Of a stretch of DNA of 64,000 bases, positions 32,457-40,825 are shown piece by piece. Below the pieces are notes generated by a model that was given only the letters and a program-made list of their open reading frames with translations, was not told where the DNA came from and did not search any database. The first letter of the stretch is position 1. Each line of letters starts with the position of its first letter. Both the position numbers and the translations under genes were made by a program. Origin of the DNA: UBA8337 sp963932545 (GTDB taxonomy: Bacteria > Pseudomonadota > Alphaproteobacteria > RS24); assembly GCA_963932545.1 (NCBI GenBank), contig CAWVRH010000014.1:3112-67111 (forward strand), in the 5' to 3' direction.

Positions 32457-32479
32457 CTTGCGCTTCGCGAGCGGTTTTT
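32457..32479 (+). terminator. weak hairpin with T5 tract upstream of pntAA
   Basis: CTTGCG and CGCGAG form a six-pair stem (one G-U) around CTT, followed by CGG and TTTTT. It could act as a partial terminator that separates the subunit IV transcript from pntAA, or be chance. Confidence 0.28.
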
Positions 32480-32500
32480 CGATAATTTGAGGAGATGAGT

Positions 32501-33778
32501 ATGGCTGTAAGCCTAACAGTTTTAAAGGAAGCAACTCGCGAAACGCGGGTTGCGGCCACGCCGGAAACGGTAAAGAAAATGTCCGGTTTGGGCATTTCAG
32601 TCACTGTGGAAGCAGGAGCCGGTGCGGCTTCTGGGTTTACCGATGCTGCCTATAAGGCCGCGGGAGCGACCCTTACGAAAGCTGTCTCCGCTGCGTTGAA
32701 AAAGTCAGATGTGGTTATGGGCGTGCGCGCACCAAGTGCTGCCAACGTGAAAGCCATGAAGGCCAATGCGGTTTTAATCGCGACGTTGAACCCATATCAA
32801 AATGGCGCGCAGGTTAAATCTTACGCGGCCGCTAAAATTCAAGCCATGTCCATGGAACTGATGCCTCGCATTACGCGGGCGCAGTCGATGGATGTTTTGT
32901 CTTCGCAGTCAAACCTGTCTGGCTATAAAGCCGTGCTAGATGCGACCCATGAATATGGTCGGGCTCTGCCGATGATGATGACAGCGGCGGGGACTATCCC
33001 AGCTGCACGTATTTTTGTTATGGGTGCGGGTGTGGCTGGTTTGCAAGCCATTGCGACGGCCAAACGTCTCGGTGCCATTGTGTCGGCAACCGATGTTCGC
33101 CGTGCAGCAGCCGAGCAAGTAGAAAGCCTTGGCGGCACTTTTGTTATGGTGGAAGCCGACGAAGACGATAGCGGCGAAACCGCTGGCGGCTACGCCAAAG
33201 AGATGAGCGCTGATTATAAAAAGCGCCAAGCGGCTTTAGTAACCGAGCATATTGCCAAACAAGATATTGTTATTTGCACCGCGCTCATCCCGGGTCGTCC
33301 GGCACCGGAGCTGGTAACGAAAAAAATGCTCGAGGGCATGAAGCCAGGTTCTGTTCTGGTTGATTTGGCCGTGGAACAAGGCGGCAATTGCCGTTTGTCG
33401 AAAATGGGCACGATTACCGAGCATAAAGGCGTGAAGCTTGTGGCGCATGAAAATGTGCCGGGCCGTCTGGCGGGCAATGCGTCTGAGCTGTATTCGCGCA
33501 ATTTGTTTAACTTTTTGGACGCGTTTTATAACAAAGATAAAAAGTCACTGGTTCTCGATTGGGAAGATGAAATTATTGCTGGAATTGGCCTGACCCAAAA
33601 CGGCAGTGTTGTGCATCCTGCGTTGGTTTCAAAACCTGCGGCCAAAGCAAACAAAAAGAAACCAGCGGCAAAGAAAAAACCGAGCGCAAAAAAAGCGCCT
33701 GCGAAAAAGGCAGCAGCTAAGAAGCCTGCCGCGAAAAAACCTGCTGCTAAAAAAGCGGCTGCTAAGGGAGCGAAATAA
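32501..33778 (+). CDS. pntAA: NAD(P) transhydrogenase alpha subunit part 1, with Lys/Ala-rich tail
   Basis: This 425-residue protein is domain I of proton-translocating transhydrogenase. It has the RVAATPETVKKM start, the MDVLSSQSNLSGYKAV segment, the NAD-binding VMGAGVAGLQAIATAKRLG and ATDVRRAAAEQVESLGG, and ALIPGRPAPELV. Domain I binds NAD(H) in the cytoplasm and passes hydride to NADP(H) in PntB. The domain ends near residue 377. Residues 378-425 are an unusual tail of lysine, alanine and proline (PAAKK-type repeats). The start at 32501 is set by AGGAG six bases upstream. The TAA overlaps the pntAB ATG. Confidence 0.94.
   Translation: MAVSLTVLKEATRETRVAATPETVKKMSGLGISVTVEAGAGAASGFTDAAYKAAGATLTKAVSAALKKSDVVMGVRAPSAANVKAMKANAVLIATLNPYQNGAQVKSYAAAKIQAMSMELMPRITRAQSMDVLSSQSNLSGYKAVLDATHEYGRALPMMMTAAGTIPAARIFVMGAGVAGLQAIATAKRLGAIVSATDVRRAAAEQVESLGGTFVMVEADEDDSGETAGGYAKEMSADYKKRQAALVTEHIAKQDIVICTALIPGRPAPELVTKKMLEGMKPGSVLVDLAVEQGGNCRLSKMGTITEHKGVKLVAHENVPGRLAGNASELYSRNLFNFLDAFYNKDKKSLVLDWEDEIIAGIGLTQNGSVVHPALVSKPAAKANKKKPAAKKKPSAKKAPAKKAAAKKPAAKKPAAKKAAAKGAK
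33632..33775 (+). repeat. low-complexity PAAKK-type repeat region in pntAA
   Basis: The last 48 codons of pntAA use almost only Lys, Ala and Pro, with repeated units such as KKPAA and KKAAA. The DNA is correspondingly repetitive (aaa/aag, gct/gcc/gcg, cct). It looks like the tails of bacterial histone H1-like proteins. Confidence 0.85.
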
Positions 33779-34086
33779 TGAACGCTGATGTTTTTGTCTA
33801 TCTATTGAGCATTTTCGTGATGGCCGTATTTGTCGGTTATTATGTGGTTTGGTCGGTTACGCCCGCCCTTCACACACCGCTGATGTCGGTTACGAATGCT
33901 ATTTCCTCCGTTATTATTGTTGGCGCTTTGGTGGCCATTGGAGCCGAGGTTGGCACCAATGACATTTCGGGCCAAATGACGCGTTGGCTTGGCTTTGGCG
34001 CTGTAGTGCTAGCCTCGATCAATATTTTTGGTGGCTTCCTGGTAACCCAGCGCATGCTCGCCATGTACCGTAAAAAAGACAAGTAG
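33778..34086 (+). CDS. pntAB: NAD(P) transhydrogenase alpha subunit part 2
   Basis: This 102-residue protein has three or four hydrophobic helices, including VFVGYYVVWSVTPALHTPLMSVTNAIS, the conserved helix-loop of the alpha-subunit membrane domain. With PntB it forms the proton channel of transhydrogenase. Its ATG shares a base with the pntAA stop. It precedes pntB by 12 bp, in the usual order of the three-gene form. Confidence 0.94.
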   Translation: MNADVFVYLLSIFVMAVFVGYYVVWSVTPALHTPLMSVTNAISSVIIVGALVAIGAEVGTNDISGQMTRWLGFGAVVLASINIFGGFLVTQRMLAMYRKKDK

Positions 34087-34098
34087 AGGCCTGACCCC

Positions 34099-35511
34099 AT
34101 GAGTGCAAATCTATCTTCGCTACTTTATCTCGCCTCTGGCGTATTCTTTGTTCTGTCGCTGCGTGGCTTGTCGTCACCAGAGACGGCACGCCAAGGTAAC
34201 TATTTTGGCATGGTGGGTATGGCGATTGCCATCACCACCACGTTGTTTTTGTTGCAAAACAAAGACATGGAAAGCTTCGGCATTATTGCAGCTGGTATCG
34301 GCATTGGTGCCCTTATCGGCGCGGTAACGGCACGTCGCATCGCCATGACGGACATGCCCCAACTTGTGGCAGCGTTTCACTCGCTGGTCGGCTTGGCTGC
34401 GGTTCTGGTGGCTTGGGCCGCTTTCCTGTCGCCAGAAGCTTTCGGCATTGTAGATGCCAACGGTCATATTCATGCGGCAAGCCTCGTGGAGATGTCTTTG
34501 GGAGCCGCGATTGGCGCTATTACCTTCTCGGGCTCCATCATCGCCTTTGCCAAGTTGCAAGGCACGATGTCGGGCGCGCCGATTATGTTGCCGCAGCGTC
34601 ATGCGATTAACCTTATTCTGTTCCTCAGCATTATTGGCGGCATCGCTTATCTATGCATGGATCCAGCCAATCAACTGCCAGAGGTATTCTTGTTCATTAC
34701 CGTACTGTCGTTTGTTATTGGTTTCTTGATCATCATTCCAATCGGTGGCGCAGATATGCCAGTGGTTGTGTCGATGCTGAACTCTTACTCGGGTTGGGCG
34801 GCTGCCGGTATTGGTTTCACTTTGGGAAATCTGGCGCTGATTATCACCGGTTCTTTGGTGGGCTCTTCAGGCGCGATTTTGTCCTACATCATGTGTAAGG
34901 CGATGAACCGTTCGTTCTTCTCGGTTATTCTCGGCGGCTTTGGTGGCGACGATGTGGTAGCTGGCGACGGCGGGGCTGTGGAAACACGCCCTGTGAAACG
35001 CGGCTCGGCAGAAGATGCGGCGTTCATTATGAAAAACGCTTCTTCGGTTATCATTGTTCCGGGCTACGGCATGGCGGTGGCGCAAGCCCAGCATGCTTTG
35101 CGCGAGATGGCGGATGAGCTGAAAAAGCAAGGCGTTAAAGTCAGCTATGCCATTCACCCTGTGGCAGGGCGTATGCCAGGCCACATGAATGTGCTGCTGG
35201 CGGAAGCCAACGTGCCATATGATGATGTGTATGAGCTGGAAAACATTAACTCTGAGTTCGCACAAGCCGATGTGGCCTTTGTGATTGGGGCCAATGATGT
35301 GACCAATCCGGCTGCCAAAACAGACCCAACCAGTGCCATTTACGGTATGCCTATTCTCGATGTTGAGCGCGCCAATACCGTGTTGTTCATCAAGCGCGGC
35401 ATGGCGGCTGGTTATGCTGGTGTGGAGAACGAATTGTTCTTCCGTGACAACACGATGATGTTGTTCTCGGATGCGAAGAAAATGGTGGAGAATATCGTCA
35501 AGGCCTTTTAG
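34099..35511 (+). CDS. pntB: NAD(P) transhydrogenase beta subunit
   Basis: The first 290 or so residues of this 470-residue protein are membrane helices (domain II), with ADMPVVVSMLNSYSGWAAAG in the middle. The soluble NADP(H)-binding domain III follows: IIVPGYGMAVAQAQHALREM, HPVAGRMPGHMNVLLAEANV, FVIGANDVTNPAA and RGMAAGYAGVEN. Together the Pnt subunits use the proton gradient to drive hydride transfer from NADH to NADP+. A strong terminator follows the stop by 50 bp. Confidence 0.96.
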   Translation: MSANLSSLLYLASGVFFVLSLRGLSSPETARQGNYFGMVGMAIAITTTLFLLQNKDMESFGIIAAGIGIGALIGAVTARRIAMTDMPQLVAAFHSLVGLAAVLVAWAAFLSPEAFGIVDANGHIHAASLVEMSLGAAIGAITFSGSIIAFAKLQGTMSGAPIMLPQRHAINLILFLSIIGGIAYLCMDPANQLPEVFLFITVLSFVIGFLIIIPIGGADMPVVVSMLNSYSGWAAAGIGFTLGNLALIITGSLVGSSGAILSYIMCKAMNRSFFSVILGGFGGDDVVAGDGGAVETRPVKRGSAEDAAFIMKNASSVIIVPGYGMAVAQAQHALREMADELKKQGVKVSYAIHPVAGRMPGHMNVLLAEANVPYDDVYELENINSEFAQADVAFVIGANDVTNPAAKTDPTSAIYGMPILDVERANTVLFIKRGMAAGYAGVENELFFRDNTMMLFSDAKKMVENIVKAF

Positions 35512-35560
35512 GCCTTGGCGTTATTCGCGCCCAAAAGAAACGGCTCCATGAGCCCAAAAG

Positions 35561-35592
35561 AAAAGCCCCGATCTCTCGATCGGGGCTTTTTT
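35561..35592. terminator. bidirectional rho-independent terminator between pntB and rpsU
   Basis: AAAAGCCCCGATC and GATCGGGGCTTTT form a perfect 13-bp stem closed by a TCTC tetraloop. T-rich tracts flank it on both strands, so it can end both pntB (plus) and rpsU (minus) transcripts. Confidence 0.92.
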
Positions 35593-35612
35593 ATTTATTT
35601 AGAAAGCTGGGC

Positions 35613-35837
35613 TTAATATTTGCGCTTGCCCAAAACAACGCCTTCGCGTTGTGCGGCTTTGCGAGCCAGCTTACGAACCCGGCGAACCGATTCGGCTTGC
35701 TCACGAGCCCGCTTTTCAGAAGGTTTTTCGTAGTGGCCACGAAGCTTCATTTCACGGAAGACACCTTCACGTTGAAGCTTTTTCTTCAGGACTTTATAAG
35801 CCTGATCGACGTTATTATCACGAACGGAAACTTGCAC
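35613..35837 (-). CDS. rpsU: 30S ribosomal protein S21
   Basis: This 74-residue basic protein begins MQVSVRDNNVDQAYKVLKKK, continues REGVFREMKLRGHYEKPSEKR and has an Arg/Lys-rich helical tail. It is bS21 with the longer alphaproteobacterial C-terminus. It binds the small subunit near the 16S 3' end and aids initiation. The gene is monocistronic, with a terminator 21 bp after the stop. Confidence 0.96.
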   Translation of the reverse strand: MQVSVRDNNVDQAYKVLKKKLQREGVFREMKLRGHYEKPSEKRAREQAESVRRVRKLARKAAQREGVVLGKRKY

Positions 35838-36002
35838 GTTTCATCACCCTTTCAAAATAGATTAGAGATGGCACAACCAAAGCCGTGCCTTCACTTGACG
35901 CATTATGTAGCAAGTTGTGTGGGGTTTGTCTAGTAGGGGCAGGGCTTCTTCTGGGTCTAATTGTGGCTTGTGTTTCAGGTCTTGAAACTCCATATTCTGC
36001 CC

Positions 36003-36668
36003 ATGAGCAATGAAACCCCATATTTAGAGACGCAGCAGCAGATTTTGGCCGCTGCCTTGCCCAATGTGGCTTTTGACGGCTGGTCCGATAAATTGCTGCA
36101 AGGCGCCATTGCCAGCTCGGGTGTTGATGAAAATATGGCGATTCTGGCTTTTCCGAAGGGTGTGGGCGGCTTGATTTGGACGTTTTCTGCCGATGGCGAC
36201 GCTCGCATGATGGCGGCTTTGCCAGAGGGCGATAGTCTGAAAATTCGCGAACGCATCACCGAAGCGGTGTGGACGCGCCTAAGCGTGGATGCGCAGCACA
36301 AAGAAGCCTCGCGCCGCGCCGCCGGTTGGCTGGCTTTGCCGTCGCGCCAAAAGCTGGGGGCAAAATTACTTTTTGAAAGCGCCAACCAAATGTGGCGCTG
36401 GGCTGGCGATACTACCACGGATTATAATTATTATTCTAAACGGGTGATTCTAAGCGGCGTGATTGCCACCACCCGCCTGACTTGGTTTGACGATGATAGC
36501 GAAGGCGACGCCAAAACCCGCGCGTTTTTGGAACGTCGCATTGAAAACGTCATGCAGTTTGAAAAACTAAAAGCGAAAGCCACCGCTTGGTCTGAAAATC
36601 TGCATGGTGACAAAGCCCCTTTTGAGGGCATTCTGTCGAGCCTCGCAAAAATGCGTTATCGCTCTTAA
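36003..36668 (+). CDS. COQ9-family ubiquinone biosynthesis protein
   Basis: The 221-residue protein has the COQ9 layout: an N-terminal TetR-like helical part (ILAAALPNVAFDGWSDKLLQGA), then KLGAKLLFESANQMWRWAGDTTTDYNYYSKRVILSGV, whose WRWAGD...DYNYYSKR block is diagnostic. COQ9 binds lipids and assists COQ7 in the hydroxylation step of ubiquinone synthesis. The ATG at 36003 is preferred to a GTG 42 bases upstream. It is divergent from rpsU and convergent with purK. Confidence 0.9.
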   Translation: MSNETPYLETQQQILAAALPNVAFDGWSDKLLQGAIASSGVDENMAILAFPKGVGGLIWTFSADGDARMMAALPEGDSLKIRERITEAVWTRLSVDAQHKEASRRAAGWLALPSRQKLGAKLLFESANQMWRWAGDTTTDYNYYSKRVILSGVIATTRLTWFDDDSEGDAKTRAFLERRIENVMQFEKLKAKATAWSENLHGDKAPFEGILSSLAKMRYRS

Positions 36669-36684
36669 AAATTAATCGTGATTT

Positions 36685-37773
36685 TCAGCGCGGCGTTAAG
36701 CGTGTGACATGAGCCATTTTGCGACCGGGCTTGGCTTCTGTCTTGCCGTAAAAATGCAAGTAAGTGGCATCTTGTGCCGCCCAGTTCTGCCAGTCGTTAC
36801 TTTCATCGCCCAAGAGGTTGGTCATCACCGCTTGCGAGTGCGCGCTCGCATCGCCCAGCGGCCAGCCTGCGATGGCGCGAATGTGTTGCTCGAATTGTCC
36901 GCAATGGCAGGCGTCTTGCGTGAGGTGGCCCGAATTATGCACCCGTGGCGCGATTTCATTGACCAGCAGACCTTGCGGTGTGACGAAACATTCGATGGCC
37001 AGAACGCCGACGTAATCGAGCGCATTGGCAATCTTTGTCGCCATCGCCTGTGCGGCCTTTGCTTGGGGCTGGGTCAAAGTCGCGGGCAGGGTGGAAGTGT
37101 GGAGGATATGGTTTTTATGCACGTTCTCAAGAGCGTCATAGGTGGCTGTGTCGCCCACTGGATTGCGCGCCACAAGCAGGGATATTTCGCGCTCGAAAGG
37201 CACGAGGGCTTCTAAGATGGCTGGCTGGCCGTCTAGTTCGGCCATCGTGGCGTCTAGGTCGCTGTCTGCCCGCAAGCGCCATTGGCCTTTGCCATCGTAG
37301 CCAAATCGGCGGGTTTTTAAAATACCTTCGCCTTGGGTGGCGTCTAGCGCGGCGCGCAAATCTTGCCCCGAGGTAATGTCATGGAAGTCTGCGACCCCCA
37401 GATCTAAATCGCGCATGAAGTTTTTTTCTACCCAGCGGTCTTGCGCGACCTCCAAAGCTTTGGCCGACGGTAGGACAGGCTTTATGGTTTCAATATGCGC
37501 GACGGTGGGAACAGGAATATTTTCGAACTCATAGGTCACTACATCGACGTTATTGGCAAATATATCGAGCGCGGATTTGTCGTCATAATTGGCTTGCGTC
37601 GAGAAAGTAGCGACTTGGGTGGCGGGCGAATTTTCTTCGGGACAAAAAATATGCGTCTGAAAACCAAGCTCGGCTGCGGCCAAAGCCAGCATGCGACCCA
37701 ATTGGCCGCCACCGACAATGCCGATGCAGGCGCCGGGCGATAAAACGAGGGGGAGGGTCGGCTTAGGCGTCAC
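36685..37773 (-). CDS. purK: N5-carboxyaminoimidazole ribonucleotide synthase
   Basis: This 362-residue ATP-grasp protein has IGIVGGGQLGRMLALAAA at the start, VAQDRWVEKNFM, LKTRRFGYDGKGQW, the ATP-grasp Glu region ALVPFEREISLLVAR and NEIAPRVHNSGHLT near the end. PurK uses ATP and bicarbonate to make N5-CAIR from AIR in purine synthesis. Its start lies 11 bp inside purE, so the pair is coupled and their products act in sequence. Confidence 0.95.
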   Translation of the reverse strand: MTPKPTLPLVLSPGACIGIVGGGQLGRMLALAAAELGFQTHIFCPEENSPATQVATFSTQANYDDKSALDIFANNVDVVTYEFENIPVPTVAHIETIKPVLPSAKALEVAQDRWVEKNFMRDLDLGVADFHDITSGQDLRAALDATQGEGILKTRRFGYDGKGQWRLRADSDLDATMAELDGQPAILEALVPFEREISLLVARNPVGDTATYDALENVHKNHILHTSTLPATLTQPQAKAAQAMATKIANALDYVGVLAIECFVTPQGLLVNEIAPRVHNSGHLTQDACHCGQFEQHIRAIAGWPLGDASAHSQAVMTNLLGDESNDWQNWAAQDATYLHFYGKTEAKPGRKMAHVTRLTPR

Positions 37774-38254
37774 GCGGGCTCTCTTCTACATCGGCAGTGC
37801 GCGCGGCGCGCCATGCCTCTAGGCGGGTGCTCAAGGCATCATCTTCATTGGCAACAATGGCAGCGGCCAAGAGGGCGGCATTTTTTGCGCCCGCATCGCC
37901 GATGGCCAAAGTGCCGACGGGAATGCCAGCCGGCATTTGCACGATAGAAAGCAAAGAATCTTGGCCCGATAAGGCGCGCGATTGCACCGGCACGCCCAAC
38001 ACAGGCACGCTGGTGAGGGCGGCCGTCATGCCAGGTAGATGTGCCGCGCCGCCGGCGCCTGCAATAATCACTTTCAGGCCGCGGCCTTTGGCAGCTTTTG
38101 CATAATCATACATTCTGTCGGGAGTGCGATGCGCGGAGACGATTTTGACCTCATGGGCAATGCCCAGTTCGTCCAAAATGTCGCTTGCATGTTTCATGGT
38201 TGGCCAATCGGACTGGCTGCCCATGATGATTCCAATTTTTGCCGTGTCACTCAT
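37763..38254 (-). CDS. purE: N5-carboxyaminoimidazole ribonucleotide mutase
   Basis: This 163-residue protein has IGIIMGSQSDWPTM, SAHRTPDRM with the catalytic His, GAGGAAHLPGM and VPVQSRALSGQDSLLSIVQMP. These are the full PurE class I signature. It converts N5-CAIR to CAIR. It is upstream of purK, which it overlaps by 11 bp. Confidence 0.96.
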   Translation of the reverse strand: MSDTAKIGIIMGSQSDWPTMKHASDILDELGIAHEVKIVSAHRTPDRMYDYAKAAKGRGLKVIIAGAGGAAHLPGMTAALTSVPVLGVPVQSRALSGQDSLLSIVQMPAGIPVGTLAIGDAGAKNAALLAAAIVANEDDALSTRLEAWRAARTADVEESPRDA

Positions 38255-38442
38255 GTTTTCTTCCGCCTCTAGTCAGCTCTTAGAAAGCGCGGATGTAACC
38301 GCATTTACCACCTCATATCAAGCCAAATTGCAACAAATGACAATTGTTATCCGTTTGATGGCCGCTAAAGGTGATTTTTAATTAGACACTTGGCCCCTAA
38401 AATGGCCATGCTCATAAGGTAGTATAAGGGAGTGAGTGTTTT

Positions 38443-38619
38443 ATGAGCAAAGATGCCCGACTGAGTAGTCTTCAACGCCAGCATAAACAGCTGGAAGAGG
38501 ACATCGAACGCAGCCGCAGCGACCTATTGACTGATAGCCTCGACACTTGGACGCTAAAGCGCAAAAAACTAGCGGTTAAAGAACAAATTTGGGTTTTGCA
38601 GCAGCAAATTATTCTTTAA
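38443..38619 (+). CDS. small YdcH/DUF465-family protein
   Basis: The 58-residue protein MSKDARLSSLQRQHKQLEE...LKRKKLAVKEQIWVLQQQ is a two-helix coiled coil with the DUF465 pattern (L..L...H..L...I and LK..KL.LKD.I). Its function is unknown. AAGGGAG lies ten bases before the ATG. Its last 11 bases overlap the end of trcR on the other strand. Confidence 0.82.
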   Translation: MSKDARLSSLQRQHKQLEEDIERSRSDLLTDSLDTWTLKRKKLAVKEQIWVLQQQIIL

Positions 38620-39361
38620 AGACGTCTTCTGGACGCAAGGCTTCTTCGGTTTCCTCTGCCGCGGCTGGCGTGGTTGGGATATCCGAGAACACATTACTAT
38701 CGTCTACCCGTTTGCCAGGAGCGGAAGATACGAACTCTGGCGCTGGCTCGCTTTGCAAGGCCGTGGTTTCGTTAGCATCTTTCAATACTTCGCCATTTTT
38801 CTCAGATTCGCGCGCAAGGCGTTTGAGGCGACGGTCTTCGCGCACAGCCGCTTTGGCTACATTTTCATCCAACTCGATTTGCGAGCAAAGACCCAAAGTT
38901 ACTGGATCGACTGGCGTGATATTAGCCATGTTCCAGTGATTGCGCTCGCGCACACTTTGGATGGTTGGCTTGGTCGTGCCGACGAGGCGGCCCACTTCGG
39001 CGTCGTTGAGCTCTGGGTGATTGCGAACCAACCAAGCGATGGCATCTGGGCGCTCTTGGCGCTTGGATAGGGGGGTGTAGCGCGAGCCTTTGCGGGGCTT
39101 GGGCGGTGGAATATCGCGTTTGGCTTCAGCCAAGTTCATTTCTGCGGTCGGGTCTTCTTGGCAGCGCTCAATTTCGGCGCGGGTCAATTGACCATTGGAG
39201 ATAGGGTCTGTGCCTTTAATGCCAGCCGCAACGTCGCCATTGGCAATGCCTTTAACTTCAAGCGGATGAAGACCGCAAAACAGGGCGATTTGGTCAAAAG
39301 TCAGGGCGGTATTGTCAACCAACCAAACGGCGGTGGCTTTCGGCATCAAGGGTGCAGTCAT
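38609..39361 (-). CDS. trcR: TrcR/DUF1013 cell-cycle transcriptional regulator
   Basis: This 250-residue protein has the conserved DUF1013 core: PLMPKATAVWLVDNTALTF, FCGLHPLEVKGIANGD, TDPISNGQLTRAEIERC, SKRQERPDAIAWLVRNHPEL, and a helix-turn-helix-like VGRLVGTTKPTIQSVRERNHWN. The family is restricted to alphaproteobacteria and is named after a cell-cycle regulator. The C-terminal 90 residues are charged and variable. GGAG lies before ATG 39361, so an ATG at 39373 is less likely. Confidence 0.87.
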   Translation of the reverse strand: MTAPLMPKATAVWLVDNTALTFDQIALFCGLHPLEVKGIANGDVAAGIKGTDPISNGQLTRAEIERCQEDPTAEMNLAEAKRDIPPPKPRKGSRYTPLSKRQERPDAIAWLVRNHPELNDAEVGRLVGTTKPTIQSVRERNHWNMANITPVDPVTLGLCSQIELDENVAKAAVREDRRLKRLARESEKNGEVLKDANETTALQSEPAPEFVSSAPGKRVDDSNVFSDIPTTPAAAEETEEALRPEDVFKE

Positions 39362-39443
39362 TTTGCTCTCCATACTTTATTGGGCGGTTTGCCTGATTAT
39401 ATCGGCTAGCCGGCTGAAACTTTGTCCTATGTGCGAGCTTTTG

Positions 39444-39465
39444 GGATGCATGGTCTTATGCATCC
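39444..39465. repeat. perfect 8-bp inverted repeat with 6-nt loop
   Basis: GGATGCAT and ATGCATCC flank GGTCTT, 79 bp upstream of the trcR start on the minus strand and after the oxidoreductase gene. No T-tract follows on either strand, so an operator site is likelier than a terminator. Confidence 0.4.
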
Positions 39466-39555
39466 TTTGGGGTCTCAATTTATAGGATATGCCTTTTGTA
39501 TAGACGAGAAAGTGCATGGCTGCAAAGTTTTTGTGCTTCGGTTTTGGGTTTTGGG

Positions 39556-40557
39556 TTATTGGCAATCGAGAATGATTTTACCAATATGCTGACTGGTTTC
39601 CATTCGGGCGTGGGCTTTTCCGGCTTCTGCCAAAGGCACCACGCTATCGACCACAGGCTTTAGCTTTGCCCCAATCGAAGGCCATATTTTTTCCGCGACG
39701 ACTTGCGTCAGACGGGTTTTTTCTTCCACAGGGCGCGCCCGCAAAGTAGAGCCCGTTAAGGTGAGACGTTTCAGCATCACCGGCAGAAAGTTCACTTGCG
39801 TTTCAAAGCCAGCCATATGCGCGATATTAACAATGCGTCCGCCAATGGCAGTGGCTTGAATATTGCGATTAACATACTCGCCGCCTACCATATCGAGGAT
39901 GACGTTGACGCCTTGCCCTTGGGTGAAACTATCGCAAGCCGCAACAAAATCTTGCGATTTATAATCAATCGCCAAGTCAGCCCCTAAGGCCAGACAAGCC
40001 GCACATTTTTCGGGAGAGCCTGCGGTGACAATAACTTTGGCGCCAAAATGTTTAGCCATTTGAATGGCCGTTGTGCCAATGCCGCTAGAGCCACCATGAA
40101 TGAGCAGGGTCTCGCCAGATTGTAATCCGCCACCTTCAAATACATTGGCCCAGACGGTGAAAATCGTTTCTGGTAAGGCCGCTGCATCCGTAAGGCTCAT
40201 GCCATCTGGCACGGGCAGGGCGTGGTCTTTATGCACTGTGGCGTAATCGGCATAGCCGCCGCCAGCGACCAGAGCCGCGACGCGGTCGCCTAGCTTCCAC
40301 GTGTCGACGTTTTTGCCTATGGCGGCCACGGTGCCTGAAAATTCTAATCCCATAATGTCAGAGGCGCCCGGAGGCGGAGGGTAAAAACCGATGCGCTGCA
40401 TGCAGTCGCCTCGGTTGACGCCAGCCGCGCCGACGCGGACGAGTATTTCATCGTCGCCATAGCTCGGCAAAGCGGTCTCTTCAATAAACAGACTGTCGGG
40501 GGTTTTCGTTTCGCCAATGGCGATGGCGCGCATCATGTCGGGTAGATTTTCGGACAT
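39556..40557 (-). CDS. NAD(P)H quinone oxidoreductase (zinc-independent MDR family)
   Basis: The 333-residue protein has the quinone oxidoreductase pattern of the medium-chain dehydrogenase superfamily: GVNRGDCMQRIGFYPPPPGA, GLEFSGTVAAIG, LPETIFTVWANVFE, and the cofactor loop IHGGSSGIGTTAIQMAK. The catalytic zinc Cys is absent (Asn-Arg-Gly-Asp in its place). It probably reduces quinones or enones with NADPH. It is transcribed towards trcR and is divergent from the DUF1192 gene. Confidence 0.9.
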   Translation of the reverse strand: MSENLPDMMRAIAIGETKTPDSLFIEETALPSYGDDEILVRVGAAGVNRGDCMQRIGFYPPPPGASDIMGLEFSGTVAAIGKNVDTWKLGDRVAALVAGGGYADYATVHKDHALPVPDGMSLTDAAALPETIFTVWANVFEGGGLQSGETLLIHGGSSGIGTTAIQMAKHFGAKVIVTAGSPEKCAACLALGADLAIDYKSQDFVAACDSFTQGQGVNVILDMVGGEYVNRNIQATAIGGRIVNIAHMAGFETQVNFLPVMLKRLTLTGSTLRARPVEEKTRLTQVVAEKIWPSIGAKLKPVVDSVVPLAEAGKAHARMETSQHIGKIILDCQ

Positions 40558-40618
40558 CTTTTAAACTTTCAGATAAACTAAAGAAGTGGAGCCAGACTAT
40601 AGGAAGGGCCGAGAGACG

Positions 40619-40810
40619 ATGGAAGAAGAAATTGAAGCCCTGACGGGCAGCTTGCTAGCACAGCTTGCGAAACAAGATTTAACGCTGCAAGGCTTGGAAG
40701 AGCTGGAAGAGCGCGTAGTGCTGCTCGAGCGCGAGATTGATCGTACCAAGGCTATGCACGAAAGCAAAAAGGGCTCCCGCAGCGATGCAGAAGCCCTTTT
40801 CAATACATAA
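40619..40810 (+). CDS. small DUF1192-family protein
   Basis: The 63-residue protein is a helical coiled-coil (LEELEERVVLLEREIDRTKAM) ending GSRSDAEALFNT. The terminal R-x2-AE-x-LF pattern is that of DUF1192, a short alphaproteobacterial family of unknown function. The ATG at 40619 is preferred to a GTG 33 bases upstream. The last 14 codons overlap a strong hairpin that probably ends the convergent rpmE transcript. Confidence 0.75.
   Translation: MEEEIEALTGSLLAQLAKQDLTLQGLEELEERVVLLEREIDRTKAMHESKKGSRSDAEALFNT
40767..40800. terminator. hairpin terminator inside the DUF1192 coding end
   Basis: AAAAGGGCT (40767-40775) and AGCCCTTTT (40792-40800) form a perfect 9-bp stem with a 16-nt loop. On the minus strand it is followed by a T-run, 26 bp beyond the rpmE stop, so it suits termination of rpmE. 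On the plus strand it sits within the last DUF1192 codons. Confidence 0.65.
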
Positions 40811-40825
40811 CAGGTTTGAGGCGGA

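Noticed and set aside
33632..33775. Repeat run in pntAA as a CRISPR-like or satellite array
   Set aside because: Units are irregular, in frame and encode a Lys/Ala tail; there are no spacers.
36709..37215. 168-codon plus-strand open frame opposite purK
   Set aside because: purK is unambiguous on the other strand, and the plus reading has no recognisable domain.
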